NCBI RefSeq assembly: GCF_004364245.1
Contig: NZ_SOAV01000014.1
Location: 62,001 to 126,000 of the forward strand
Direction: 5' to 3'
Origin: Streptomyces sp. BK208
GTDB lineage: Bacteria > Actinomycetota > Actinomycetes > Streptomycetales > Streptomycetaceae
Length of the DNA stretch: 64,000 nucleotides
The notes below the pieces were generated by a model, which saw nothing but the letters and a program-made list of their open reading frames with translations, ran no database searches and was not told the DNA's origin. Positions 40,137-49,744 of the stretch are shown here, in pieces (within the stretch, counting starts at the first letter, position 1; every line of letters begins with the position of its first letter). The translations under genes and the position numbers were made by a program.

Positions 40137-43100
40137 GTGAGCAGCAGGCCATCCCGGGGCACTGCTCGCCTCGCAGCCATACTGGACGCGCTGCCTGACG
40201 CGTTGGTCCTGGTCAACGCCAACGGCACCGTGGTCAACGCGAACACCATCGCGCTGGAGGCGTTCGAGGCGCCGGGCACCGCGCTGGTCGGGCGCGGTCT
40301 GCTGGATCTGCTGCCGCAGTTCGACTCGCGGCTCATCCCCGGCTCCATGCGCCGCCCCGACCACATCGACCCGCGGGCGCGCACCAAGCCGACCCGGATG
40401 GTCGCGCGGCGCACCGACGGCGCGGAGTTCCCCGTCGAGGTCACCAGCGCCAACCTGGAGACCGGCCAGCAGGCCTACGACACCTACGGCTACACCGGCG
40501 ACGAGCTGCTGATGCTCGTCGTCCGCGACCTCTCCGGCACCGTCGACACCGAGGCCGAGCTGGCCCGTTCGCAGCGGCAGACCGAGATGATCCTGCGGGC
40601 CGCCTCCGAGGGCGTGGTGGGCACCGACACCGACGGCCGGATCGTCCTCGTCAACCCGGCCGCCGCCCAGATCCTGGGCTACCGGGCCGGTGAACTCGGC
40701 GGCCGCGAGCTGCACACCCTCGTCCTGCACTCGCGTGCCGACGGCTCGCCCTTCCCGTACGACGAGTCGCCGCTCGCCGACACCCTGCGCTCCGGGCGCA
40801 AGCACCGGGTGCGCGGACAGGTGCTGTTCGCCAAGAGCGGGGACCAGCTGCCGGTCGACCTGACGACCGCGCCCGTGCGCGACGGCGACCAGCTCGTGGG
40901 CGCCGTGATGACCTTCACCGACCGGCGCCCCTACGACGCCCTCGTCAAGGAGCACGAGGAGGCGGAGCGGCGGCACGCCGAGGAAGTGGAGCGGCTCGCC
41001 GAGGAGCACGCGGCCGAGCTGACCGGGCTGCGGGAGCGGCACGTCGCCGAGCTGGAGGAGCTGCGGGAGAAGCACGCGGAGGAGATCGCCGCGGACGCCG
41101 ACCGCTACGCCGCCCTCGGCGAGCGGGAGAAGGACCGCTACGAGGCGATCGCGGGGCGGCACGAGCAGCTGCTCACCCTCCTCGGCGACTCGCTGCGCGG
41201 GCCGCTGGACGAGCTGCGCCGGGAGCTGGCCGCGCTGGCCTCGGACGACGCCGGGCAGTTGTGGCCCGAGGCCAACCAGGTGCTGCACCACCTGTCGGCC
41301 GGCTACTCCCGCATCACCACCCTCATCGACAACGTCCTCGGCTACCAGCGTCTCGACGCGGGCAGCGAACAGGTCGCCCGCACGAAGGTGATGCTCGACG
41401 CCGTCGTCGCCGCGGGTGTCGACGGGGCGGTGGAGCTGATCGGTCCCGGGCGCGTGCAGTTCGCCGTGCACGCGCCGCCGATCGAGGCCGAGGTCGACGC
41501 CCGGCTGCTGGCCACCGCGCTCGCCCATCTCGTCGCCGACGTCGCGGGCGTCGACGCCACCGGCAACTCTCCCGTGTCGGCCACGGGCGGCTACCTGGAC
41601 AACACCGTCGTGGTCGCGGCGGCGCAGCGCGGCGAGGTCGTACGCATCGAGGTGCGCGGGCCGTACGCCGGGGGAGACCCGGTGCACGAGCCGATCGTGC
41701 GCGGGATCGTGCGGGCGCACGGCGGCGTGCTGCAGACCCACGAGGTGCCGGGCATGAGCGGCAGCGCCTACGTGCTGGAGGTGCCGATCGGGGGCGGGGC
41801 CGGAGCCGTCGGGGCCCAGGGCGGCGCCGAGCTCGCCCCGGTCGACCCCGCGGCCCCCGGGGCGTCCGTCCCGGCCGGAGGCGCCGGTGCCGCGGGCGCG
41901 GAAGTCGCCCTGGCGGTCCGGGAACCGGCCCCCGGAGGCGGGCGCCGGCGTGCGCGCCGGGCTTCCGTCGACGCGTTCCTGGACAGCGAGGTCGCCGGGA
42001 CACCCGACGAGGCCGGTGCGGGTGCCGAGGCGGAGAAGGCCACCCCGACCGGTCGGCGCAGGCGGCGGGCGGCGGCTCCGGCAGAGGACCAGGTCGAAGC
42101 ACCGGCGCAGGCGCAGGCGCCGGACGGCGTGCCGGTGCCGGTTCCCGTACCCGCGCAGGCGGGACCCGCCGAGGGTGCCGGGTCCGGCGGGACCGGGCGT
42201 CGGCGCGGACGGCCCGCCGAGGGCTCCGGGGCCGAGGGCGCGCAGGCCGCCGGGGTGCCCCAGGGAGTGCCCGCCGGGGTGTCCGAGGGCGCCGTCGTCA
42301 TGGCCGGCGAGCACGGCGGGGGATCCGCCGCGTCCAACACCGGGCTGGGCGGGACCGTACCGCCGCAGGGTGTGCCCGCGCCCACCGGCAGGCGAGCCGG
42401 GCAGGACGGTACTGCGCAGCACGCGCTGCCCCGGGCGTTGCCCGTGCAGGCCGGCGCCTCGGACCCGGCGGACGCGGCGGATCCTGCGGGCGCCGATCAG
42501 CCGACGGGGCGGCGACGCCGTGCGCTGGCTTCCGCGAACGAGCGGGCCGCAGCGCAGGAGGCCGCTCCGCGCCAGGTCTTCGCCCTGCCGCCCGCCGACG
42601 CCGACCGCCCGTCCGACGAGGCCGGGCAGCCGGCGGAGGAACTGCGGGGCCACCCGCAGGCGCAGGGGCAGGAACGGGCGCAGGGGCAGGCCGGCCGGGT
42701 GCCGGTGCCCGGGCCGGCCGCGCCCGGTGACGCCCTTCCCGCCGACGGCCGGCACGACGCCGTACCGCACGGCCCGGCCGACGACCACACTCCGCCGCAG
42801 CCGCACCCCGCCGAGGCCCCGACGGGACGCCGCCGCCGGGCCGGGGCGGCCCGTCCGGCCGAGGAGCAGGCGCCGGTCCCGGCGCGGGACGGTCGTCCCG
42901 CGCCGAGCATCCCGGTACAAGGGACACCGCCGGTGCACGGAGCACCCGTGCCCGCCGTGGGCGCCGAGGCCCAGGTGCCCCGGCCCGCCGAGCCCGGCGC
43001 CGGCACCGTCGGCACCGCGCAGGCCGGCGCCCCGACCCCCGCAGCTCCCGCTGCCCCCGCTGCCCCTGCTGCCCCTGCTGCCCCTGCTGCCGGCACGGTC

Positions 43101-44561
43101 CCTGGTCAGCCGGGGCCCGCGCCGCAGCCGTGGCCGGCGGCCGGGGACACCGAGGGCGGTGCCGGTACGCCCGTACCGCCCGGCGCCGCTGCCGGTCCCG
43201 CGGCCCCGGCGGTCCCGGCGACCTCGGCCGCGCCTGCCGCGCCCGCGGCTCCGCAGGGCGTTCCCGCCACCACGCCGAGCCGGGGCACCCCCCTGCCGCC
43301 CGAGAACGCGCCCGCGCCGCGCGCGGCGCAGCCGTTGCCCGCCGAGGCGTCCGCGCCCTTCGACCCGAACTCGACGCAGGGACGGGCGTTCAGCGTGCGG
43401 ACACTGGGGCAGGGGGTGCCGTTCAACCGGCAGGCGGTCCAGGTGCAGCAGCCGTCGGCCACGCCCGCCCCGCACCAGCCGGGCGGCGGCGGACGACGCC
43501 GCAAGCTGGGCACGCCGCCCGACCCGGCCACCACGCGGTCCGAGCCGTCCGCCCGTCCGCACCCGTCCGCCGAGCAGCCGCCGGGAGCGCAGCCCGCCGC
43601 CGGGCAGCCGAAGCAGCGGCAACCGCAGGCCCAGCCCCCGAAGCCGCCCCAGGAGCAGTCGTCCGTCGGCGGTCAGGGACGGCCGGCGCCGGTCACCGAG
43701 GGCGCCGGACGGTCGTACGCCATAGGAGCGCCGGACCGCAACGCGGCCGAGGGACCCGAGCCGCTGGACGGTCCCGGCGGCGCCGTCGAGGTCGCCGACC
43801 CGCCGCGTCCGCAGCCGATGGACGACGAACTGCCGCCGGAGCCGCTGGACAACCCGCGTCGGCTGCTGGTGTGGCCCGCGCCGGACGTGTCCACGCAGCA
43901 GGCGCTCAGTGACCGTGGCTACCGGCCGGTGATCGTGAACTCGCGCGAGGAGGTCGACGCGCAGATCGCGGCGTTCCCCGCCGCACTGTTCGTGGACCCG
44001 CTGACCGGGCCGATCACGCGTACGGCGCTCCAGTCGCTGCGCCAGGCGGCGGTGGCCGCCGAGGTGCCGGTGCTGGTCACGGCCGGGCTGGGACAGGCCT
44101 CGCGCGACGCCGCCTACGGCGCCGACCCCGCCGTACTGCTGAAGGCGCTCGCCCCGCGGGACAGCGAGCAGCACCCGCCTCGCGTGCTGCTGATCGAGGA
44201 GCACGCGGAGATCGCGCTGGCGTTGACCTCGACGCTGGAACGACGGGGGATGCAGGTGGCGCGGGCGGCGAGCGACGCCGACGCGGTGACGCTGGCCGGG
44301 CAGTTCCGGCCCAACCTCGTCGTGATGGACCTGATGCAGATCGAGCGGCGTCAGGCGGGCCACGCCGGGATCATCGACTGGCTGCGCGCCAACGGACAGC
44401 TCACCCGCACCCCGCTGGTCGTCTACACCGCCGCCGTCGACCAGGCCGACCTGCCGCGGCTGGCCTCGGGCGAGACGGTGCTGTTCCTGGCGGAGCGTTC
44501 CACCAGCGGTGAGGTGCAGTCCCGGATCGTCGAGCTGCTCGCGCGGATCGGGACCAACTGA
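40137..44561 (+). CDS. Very large PAS/pseudo-histidine-kinase/receiver protein with disordered centre
   Basis: A 1474-residue protein; GTG at 40137 has an AGGAGGGA ribosome site. Order: PAS (about 10-130), PAS (about 140-255), coiled coil (about 260-345, EEAERRHAEEVERLAEEHAAEL), a HisKA-like helix pair whose H box reads GDSLRGPL with no His (about 350), a degenerate HATPase (about 425-540), about 700 residues of Pro/Ala/Gly-rich disorder containing the repeated basic motif PTGRRRR, then two receiver-like domains (from about 1240 and 1346; the second has MDLMQIERR at its acceptor site). Probably a scaffold or atypical signalling protein rather than an active kinase. Confidence 0.85.
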   Translation: MSSRPSRGTARLAAILDALPDALVLVNANGTVVNANTIALEAFEAPGTALVGRGLLDLLPQFDSRLIPGSMRRPDHIDPRARTKPTRMVARRTDGAEFPVEVTSANLETGQQAYDTYGYTGDELLMLVVRDLSGTVDTEAELARSQRQTEMILRAASEGVVGTDTDGRIVLVNPAAAQILGYRAGELGGRELHTLVLHSRADGSPFPYDESPLADTLRSGRKHRVRGQVLFAKSGDQLPVDLTTAPVRDGDQLVGAVMTFTDRRPYDALVKEHEEAERRHAEEVERLAEEHAAELTGLRERHVAELEELREKHAEEIAADADRYAALGEREKDRYEAIAGRHEQLLTLLGDSLRGPLDELRRELAALASDDAGQLWPEANQVLHHLSAGYSRITTLIDNVLGYQRLDAGSEQVARTKVMLDAVVAAGVDGAVELIGPGRVQFAVHAPPIEAEVDARLLATALAHLVADVAGVDATGNSPVSATGGYLDNTVVVAAAQRGEVVRIEVRGPYAGGDPVHEPIVRGIVRAHGGVLQTHEVPGMSGSAYVLEVPIGGGAGAVGAQGGAELAPVDPAAPGASVPAGGAGAAGAEVALAVREPAPGGGRRRARRASVDAFLDSEVAGTPDEAGAGAEAEKATPTGRRRRRAAAPAEDQVEAPAQAQAPDGVPVPVPVPAQAGPAEGAGSGGTGRRRGRPAEGSGAEGAQAAGVPQGVPAGVSEGAVVMAGEHGGGSAASNTGLGGTVPPQGVPAPTGRRAGQDGTAQHALPRALPVQAGASDPADAADPAGADQPTGRRRRALASANERAAAQEAAPRQVFALPPADADRPSDEAGQPAEELRGHPQAQGQERAQGQAGRVPVPGPAAPGDALPADGRHDAVPHGPADDHTPPQPHPAEAPTGRRRRAGAARPAEEQAPVPARDGRPAPSIPVQGTPPVHGAPVPAVGAEAQVPRPAEPGAGTVGTAQAGAPTPAAPAAPAAPAAPAAPAAGTVPGQPGPAPQPWPAAGDTEGGAGTPVPPGAAAGPAAPAVPATSAAPAAPAAPQGVPATTPSRGTPLPPENAPAPRAAQPLPAEASAPFDPNSTQGRAFSVRTLGQGVPFNRQAVQVQQPSATPAPHQPGGGGRRRKLGTPPDPATTRSEPSARPHPSAEQPPGAQPAAGQPKQRQPQAQPPKPPQEQSSVGGQGRPAPVTEGAGRSYAIGAPDRNAAEGPEPLDGPGGAVEVADPPRPQPMDDELPPEPLDNPRRLLVWPAPDVSTQQALSDRGYRPVIVNSREEVDAQIAAFPAALFVDPLTGPITRTALQSLRQAAVAAEVPVLVTAGLGQASRDAAYGADPAVLLKALAPRDSEQHPPRVLLIEEHAEIALALTSTLERRGMQVARAASDADAVTLAGQFRPNLVVMDLMQIERRQAGHAGIIDWLRANGQLTRTPLVVYTAAVDQADLPRLASGETVLFLAERSTSGEVQSRIVELLARIGTN
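43041..43092. repeat. Short Ala-Ala-Pro-coding repeats
   Basis: Imperfect 9-base GCTGCCCCT units in tandem encode an APAAPAAPAAP run in the disordered middle of the large signalling protein. Confidence 0.75.
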
Positions 44562-44721
44562 GGGCGCCCTCGGCCTCGCACGGCCGAGGGCACGTCCGCG
44601 TCACCGGCCCACGGTGCCCCGCGCGTTACCGGCCCACGGTGCCCCGCGCGCCACGGTCGACGGCGCCCCGCGTCGCGGCCGACGGCGTCCTCGCCCTCGC
44701 GGGTCCACGGCACCGCGCGCG

Positions 44722-45303
44722 TCACCGGTCGTCGACGATGCGGCGGGCCGCCTTCTTGATCGAGTCGCGCAGGCGGTCGGCGTCGTCCTCCCCGCCGCCG
44801 ACGAGGATGCGCTTCATCTGCGGTACGACGACCGCCCAGTTGGCCATCGCGACGAGCAGGAAGAGCAGGTCCGTCGCCGGGATGGCGCCGGTGACCACGC
44901 CGCGTTCCTGGGCGTCCCGCAGGGCGTCGACCTTGCGGGCGTAGTGGGCCTGGCGTTCGGCCTCGTGGGGCAGCTCGGCGGTGCCGTACTCCATGCCCTC
45001 CCAGAAGAGCAGGCGCAGCAGCTCGGGGTGGGCGGCGTGGTAGTCCAGCAGGCGGTCGATCCAGCCCTCGATGTCGTCCGGGTCGACGGGGACCGAGATC
45101 GCGAGGTCGAGCATCTTCTTCTCGAGGACGGACGCGAACAGCTCGCCCTTGTTGCCGTAGTAGGCGTAGATCAGCTGCTTGTTGGCCTTCGCCTCGGTCG
45201 CGATGCGGTCGATGCGCGCGCCGGCGATGCCGTGACGGGCGAACTCCGTCACCGCCGCCTCGAAGATCCGGGCCTTCGTTGCCTCGGGGTCCCTTGCTGC
45301 CAT
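44722..45303 (-). CDS. TetR-family repressor (SCO4008-like)
   Basis: A 193-residue repressor with N-terminal HTH (IAGARIDRIATEAKANKQLIYAYYGNKGELFASVLEKKM, about residues 22-62) and an all-helical ligand domain. It is divergent from the MFS gene with two palindromic operators in the 137-base gap. The gene order matches, from memory, S. coelicolor SCO4008/SCO4007, where the repressor is reported to respond to cationic dyes and to control the adjacent transporter. ATG at 45303 gives MAARDPEATKARIFEAA. Confidence 0.9.
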   Translation of the reverse strand: MAARDPEATKARIFEAAVTEFARHGIAGARIDRIATEAKANKQLIYAYYGNKGELFASVLEKKMLDLAISVPVDPDDIEGWIDRLLDYHAAHPELLRLLFWEGMEYGTAELPHEAERQAHYARKVDALRDAQERGVVTGAIPATDLLFLLVAMANWAVVVPQMKRILVGGGEDDADRLRDSIKKAARRIVDDR

Positions 45304-45332
45304 GAGGGCCAGGGTAAGCGGGGCGGGCCGGG

Positions 45333-45350
45333 CAACCAACTATTTGGTTG
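45333..45350. promoter_or_regulatory. TetR operator 1
   Basis: Palindrome CAACCAA-CTAT-TTGGTTG, 30 bases upstream of the repressor start. Confidence 0.8.
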
Positions 45351-45392
45351 ACAGCATCCGGGAATGCGCGTGAGACTCCCCTGGTTACTTCC

Positions 45393-45408
45393 AACCAACC
45401 AGTTGGTT
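45393..45408. promoter_or_regulatory. TetR operator 2
   Basis: Palindrome AACCAA-CCAG-TTGGTT, the same arms as operator 1, 32 bases upstream of the MFS start; a further TGGTT half-site lies at about 45382. Two sites allow repression of both divergent promoters. Confidence 0.8.
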
Positions 45409-45440
45409 ATGACTGCGCACTCGAAGGGGCAGCTCCGCTC

Positions 45441-46718
45441 ATGACGTCATCGCCGTCCACCTCCGCAACCGCACCGGCCGGGGCCGAACCCGCTCCCGGG
45501 TGCCGGCCCGCAGGGCCCCCCGCCGGCGGTGGTCCGGGCGGGGCCGCTCCCTCCACGGCCGCCGCCCGGCTCTTCCTCCCCCTGATCGCCCTGTGCACCG
45601 CCGTCACGGCCGCCAACATCTACCTCGCGGCGCCGCTGCTGCCCCTCATCGCCCACGACATGGGCTCGACCCCGTCGGCGGTCGCCTGGCTCGCCTCGGT
45701 CGCCCAGCTGGGCTATGCGGCCGGCCTGCTCTTCTTCGCCCCGCTCGGCGACAGCGTGAACCGGCGCCGCCTGGTCGCCGTCCTCTCGCTGGTCGCCACG
45801 GCCGCCCTGCTCGCCGCCGCCGCGTCGGCCGGGACCGGCGCGCTGGCGGGGGCCGTCCTGGTCGCCTCGGCCGCGACCGTCGTACCGCAGCTGCTCGTCC
45901 CGCTGGTCGCCGAGCGCGCCCCCGCCGACCGCCGGGCCCGGCACGTCGCCGCCGTCATCGCGGGCCTGTTCACCGGTGTCGTCGCGGCCCGGGTGCTAGG
46001 CGGCCTCGCCGGGCAGGCCTTCGGCTGGCGCACGGTGTTCGTGGGCGCCGCCGTCCTGACCGCCGTGCTGGGGCTGGCGACGGCTTACATCCTGCCCGTG
46101 GAGCGACGGCAGCGGCGGGGCCCGCTGTTCGCCGGGCTCGTCGCGATACCGGGCGTGGTGCGCCGCTCCCCCGACCTGTGGCGCGCGTGCGTGCGCCAGG
46201 CCGGCATGTACGGCGCCTGGAGCGCCCTGTGGACGTCGCTCGCCCTGCTGCTCACGGGGGACGAGGGGTACGGCATGACCACCGCGGCGGCCGGTCTGTT
46301 CGGCCTGTTCGGGCTGGCGGCGAGTGTCGTCGCGCCGCTCGCGGGCGGCCTGGTCGACCGGTTCGGCGCCGCCAAGGTCGTACGGTCCGCGTACGCGCTG
46401 GCCGCCCTGTCGGTGCCGCTGTTCTGGCTGGGCGGGCGGACGATGGCCGCCCTGTGCGCGGCCGCCGTCCTGGTGCACGCCGCCCTGGTCGCCTCCCACG
46501 TCGCCAACCAGACCCTCGCCCTGACCACCACCTCGGCCCCGGCCACCGCCAACACGGCGTACGTCGTCGCGGGCTTCGCGGGCGGCGCGCTGGCCTCGGC
46601 GCTCGCGGGACCGGCGTTCGGCCACTGGGGCTGGGGCGGCGTCTGCGCGGTGGCGGGGGCCTGGCTGGTGCTGGGGTGGACGGCCACGATCGTACGCCCC
46701 GCGCGGACCGCGCGGTGA
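45441..46718 (+). CDS. MFS transporter (SCO4007-like)
   Basis: A 425-residue, 12-TM major facilitator with a Pro/Ala-rich cytoplasmic start of about 45 residues. Motif A-like sequence FFAPLGDSVNRRRLVAVLSL is after TM2 and a second copy GGLVDRFGAAKVVRSA after TM8. This is the DHA1 group, predicted to export drugs or dyes. It is under the divergent TetR repressor through the operators in the shared promoter region. Confidence 0.9.
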   Translation: MTSSPSTSATAPAGAEPAPGCRPAGPPAGGGPGGAAPSTAAARLFLPLIALCTAVTAANIYLAAPLLPLIAHDMGSTPSAVAWLASVAQLGYAAGLLFFAPLGDSVNRRRLVAVLSLVATAALLAAAASAGTGALAGAVLVASAATVVPQLLVPLVAERAPADRRARHVAAVIAGLFTGVVAARVLGGLAGQAFGWRTVFVGAAVLTAVLGLATAYILPVERRQRRGPLFAGLVAIPGVVRRSPDLWRACVRQAGMYGAWSALWTSLALLLTGDEGYGMTTAAAGLFGLFGLAASVVAPLAGGLVDRFGAAKVVRSAYALAALSVPLFWLGGRTMAALCAAAVLVHAALVASHVANQTLALTTTSAPATANTAYVVAGFAGGALASALAGPAFGHWGWGGVCAVAGAWLVLGWTATIVRPARTAR

Positions 46719-46885
46719 GGACGTGCCTCCCGGGCGGGGGGCCGTGGCCGCCTGGCCGTGGATCCCACCCGGAGACCGGTCGCCGTAGTCAGGAGGCCGG
46801 TGAGGGGTCACCGAAAACGGGAGGCCGTGACCGGTCACGGGTGCCAGGTCGCCCGTGACCGTGCTCGTCCTCCTGTCCGCGCGGG

Positions 46886-48544
46886 TCAGAGGCGGGTGAC
46901 GTCCAGGCCCCCGTCGGCGTACTGCCTGCGCAGCACCTTCTTGTCGAACTTGCCGACGCTCGTCTTGGGCACCGTCTCGATGACCGTCCAGCGTTCCGGC
47001 AGCTGCCACTTGGCGATCTTGCCGTCCTCGGCGAGGAAGGTGCGCAGGGCGGCGAAGTCGGTGGTGGCGCCCTCCCTGAGGACGACGGTGGCCAGCGGGC
47101 GCTCCCCCCACTTGTCGTCCGGGACGGCGACCACGGCGGCCTCGGCGACGTCCGGGTGGGACATCAGCGCGTTCTCCAGCTCGACGGAGGAGATCCACTC
47201 CCCGCCGGACTTGATGACGTCCTTGGCCCGGTCGGTGAGGGTGAGGAAGCCGTCCGGGGAGATCGTGCCGACGTCACCCGTCTTCAGCCAGCCGTCCTCG
47301 CTGAACTTGTCGTCGGGACGCAACGGCTCGGCGCCCGGCCCGTTGTAGTAGGCGCCGGCGATCCAGTTGCCGCGCACCTCCAGCTCACCGGCGGACTCGC
47401 CGTCCCAGGGCAGGCGCTCGCCGCCGGGACCGGTGAGGCGGGCCTCGACACCGGCCGGGAAACGGCCCTGGGTGAGGCGGTAGCCGAACTCCTGCTCCGT
47501 GCCGATCGCGTGGGCCGGCGGCCGGGCGACCGTGCCGAGCGGCGAGGTCTCCGTCATGCCCCAGGCGTGGCAGACCCGCATGCCGAGCGCGTCGAACGCC
47601 TCCATCAGGGAGGGAGGACAGGCGGAGCCGCCGATGGTGACCTGGGTCAGGGAGGAGACGTCCCGGGGCTTGGCGGTCAGCTCGGCGAGCAGGCCCTGCC
47701 AGATGGTGGGGACGGCGGCGGCGTGCGTCGGCCGCTCGCCCTCGATCATCGCGGCGAGGGGCGCGGGCTGCAGGAAGCGGTCCGGCATCAGCATGTTGAC
47801 GCCGGTCATGAAGGTGGCGTGCGGCAGTCCCCAGGCGTTGACATGGAACTGCGGGACCACGACCAGCGAGGTGTCCTGGTCGGTCAGGCCCATCGACTGG
47901 GTCATGTTGACCTGCATGGAGTGCAGGTAGATGGAGCGGTGGCTGTAGACCACGCCCTTCGGGTCGCCGGTGGTGCCGGAGGTGTAGCACATGGCGGCCG
48001 CGGCCCGCTCGTCCAGCTCGGGCCAGTCGTACGTCGTGGGCTTGGGGGCGATCAGGTCCTCGTACTCGTGCACCTGGACGGCGGCGGCCCCGTCCAGCAG
48101 CGAGCGGTCGCCCGGCCCCGTGACGACGACGTGCTCGACGGTCTTGAGGTGCGGCAGCAGCGGGGCGAGCAGCGGCAGCAGCGAACCGTTGGCGATCACG
48201 ACCCGGTCGGCGGCGTGGTTGACGATCCAGGCCAGCTGCTCGGGCGGGAGGCGGAGGTTGAGGGTGTGCAGGATCGCGCCCATGGACGGAATCGCGAAGT
48301 AGGCCTCGACGTGCTCGGCGTTGTTCCAGGCAAGCGTCGCCACACGTTCGGCGTCCCGGACCCCGAGGTCCTCCCGCAGGGCGTGCGCCAGCTGGGCGGC
48401 GCGGGCTCCGATCTCGGCGAAGGAGCGGCGGTGCGGTTCGTCCTCACCGGTCCAGGTGGTCACCTGCGAGCTGCCGTGGATGGTCGACCCGTGGGTCAGG
48501 ATCCTCGATATCAGCAGCGGTACGTCCTGCATCGTGCTCAGCAC
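46886..48544 (-). CDS. Fatty-acid/acyl-CoA synthetase (AMP-binding)
   Basis: A 552-residue acyl-adenylate-forming enzyme that makes acyl-CoA from a fatty acid, ATP and CoA. Motifs: P-loop YTSGTTGDPKGVVYSHRS, A5 WGMTETSPLG, A7 WLKTGDVGTISPDG, A8 TDRAKDVIKSGGEWISSVELE, and A10 Lys in PKTSVGKFDKK. GTG at 48544 has a GGGAGGA ribosome site 7 bases upstream; the earlier ATG-led frame start is unlikely. The protein resembles medium/long-chain FadD-like enzymes that start LSTMQDVPL. It stands alone. Confidence 0.93.
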   Translation of the reverse strand: MLSTMQDVPLLISRILTHGSTIHGSSQVTTWTGEDEPHRRSFAEIGARAAQLAHALREDLGVRDAERVATLAWNNAEHVEAYFAIPSMGAILHTLNLRLPPEQLAWIVNHAADRVVIANGSLLPLLAPLLPHLKTVEHVVVTGPGDRSLLDGAAAVQVHEYEDLIAPKPTTYDWPELDERAAAAMCYTSGTTGDPKGVVYSHRSIYLHSMQVNMTQSMGLTDQDTSLVVVPQFHVNAWGLPHATFMTGVNMLMPDRFLQPAPLAAMIEGERPTHAAAVPTIWQGLLAELTAKPRDVSSLTQVTIGGSACPPSLMEAFDALGMRVCHAWGMTETSPLGTVARPPAHAIGTEQEFGYRLTQGRFPAGVEARLTGPGGERLPWDGESAGELEVRGNWIAGAYYNGPGAEPLRPDDKFSEDGWLKTGDVGTISPDGFLTLTDRAKDVIKSGGEWISSVELENALMSHPDVAEAAVVAVPDDKWGERPLATVVLREGATTDFAALRTFLAEDGKIAKWQLPERWTVIETVPKTSVGKFDKKVLRRQYADGGLDVTRL

Positions 48545-48691
48545 GGGTGTCCTCCCGGGGCGACATTGCCTACGCGGCGGTAAGGGTTGCGCTGATTCTG
48601 CGCACATACCGCGTGGTATGTCACTAGCCCCGGACGATCGATCAGCGGGCGGCGCGCGACAGGGGCGCCCACCGGGGCCCCTCAGGGCGGC

Positions 48692-49279
48692 TCAGGAGTG
48701 GACAAAGCCCAGCTCAGGGTCCTCGCGGAGCTTGCCGAGGGCGCGGGAGACCGCCGACTTCACCGTACCCACGGAAACTCCGAGGACTTCGGCCGTCCGG
48801 GCCTCGCTGAGGTCCTCGTAGTACCTGAGGACGACCATCGCCCGCTGCCGCGCGGGCAGCTTCATGATCGCCCGCCACATCGCGTCGTGCAGGGCCTGCC
48901 GCTCCGCCTGGTCGTCGCCGCAGGACACGGGCTCCGGCTCGGGCAGCTCGTCGCAGGCGAACTCGTCGACCTTGCGCTTGCGCCACTGCGAGGTCCGGGT
49001 GTTCAGCAGCGCCCGGCGCACATAGCCGTCCAGGGCACGGTGGTCCTCGATGCGCTCCCAGGCCACGTACGTCTTGGCGAGCGCGGTCTGCAGCAGGTCC
49101 TCGGCGTCGCTCGGGTTCGCGGTGAGGGACCGGGCGGTACGCAGCAGCACCGGCTGGCGGGCCTTCACGTACGACGCGAACGACGGGTACGGGAAGGTCT
49201 GCGTCGTCATCGTCGGCCTCGTGGCGGGCGCCACGGCGGTGGCGGCGTTCGAAGCGCTGGTGCAGACGGGTGTGGTCAT
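48692..49279 (-). CDS. ECF sigma factor, SigE (SACE)-type family
   Basis: A 195-residue sigma-70 family protein with region 2 (SFASYVKARQPVLLRTARSLTANPSDAEDLLQTALAKTYVAWERI) and region 4 (LPARQRAMVVLRYYEDLSEARTAEVLGVSVGTVKSAVSRALGKL). This form (FxxYVxAR start, no long region 3) is the actinobacterial SigE-type ECF subgroup. ATG at 49279 is used; an internal ATG 23 codons later (MTTQTFPYPSFASYV) is an equally good family start. No anti-sigma gene lies next to it. Confidence 0.87.
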   Translation of the reverse strand: MTTPVCTSASNAATAVAPATRPTMTTQTFPYPSFASYVKARQPVLLRTARSLTANPSDAEDLLQTALAKTYVAWERIEDHRALDGYVRRALLNTRTSQWRKRKVDEFACDELPEPEPVSCGDDQAERQALHDAMWRAIMKLPARQRAMVVLRYYEDLSEARTAEVLGVSVGTVKSAVSRALGKLREDPELGFVHS

Positions 49280-49744
49280 GGCTCCACGCTAGGAGCGGGC
49301 GGCGGCCCGCGGATCGGCCGCAGGTCCCGAAGCCGAGTCCGCCTCAGGTTGTAGGGGTGGTGTTGGCCCCACCTCCTGTAGGTGGAGTGGGGGAGGAGAG
49401 GGAGTGCGGGTCGATCCCTTAGGGACCGCGCGGGACAGGCGTCCCGGCGGGCCCGGACGGCCCCGAGCACAGGCCCGAAGCCGGGCACGCGGACGGCACC
49501 GGCGACGGGGGCAGGGGGCCCGGGCCGGCCACAAGGACGGTGCCCGGGGGGGCCACAAGGACGGTGCCGGGGGGCCACGAGGACGGAGGGCGGCCGGGCA
49601 CGAGGGCGGAGTACGACCGGGCACGAAAACGTCCGGGCGACGGTACCGGAGTACCGTCGCCCGGACGCACTGCGACCCCATGAAGCACACCCGCACGACG
49701 ACCCGAGGGGCGGCGCGGCAACGCACCCGCGCCGGCCCCTCAGC
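49280..49744. other. GC-rich non-coding region with repeats and a strong hairpin
   Basis: A 465-base gap without a credible gene. About 49527-49590 holds two and a half imperfect copies of a roughly 23-base unit (GGCCACAAGGACGGTGCC core). A perfect hairpin lies at 49630-49667 (listed separately). Confidence 0.6.
49630..49667 (-). terminator. Perfect 17-bp hairpin with T-run on the minus strand
   Basis: CGTCCGGGCGACGGTAC and its exact complement flank a CGGA loop; on the minus strand it is followed by GTTTTC. A textbook intrinsic terminator for the secreted-protein gene ending at 49745. Confidence 0.92.

Noticed and set aside
40050..44363. Very long open frame on the minus strand opposite the large PAS/receiver gene
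   Set aside because: Product is low-complexity Gly/Arg/His-rich with no domain; long antisense frames are expected in GC-rich DNA opposite real genes, and the plus-strand protein has clear domains.
44839..45351. Plus-strand frame opposite the TetR gene
   Set aside because: It is the antisense of a protein with a clear helix-turn-helix and divergent operators; its own product has no motifs.
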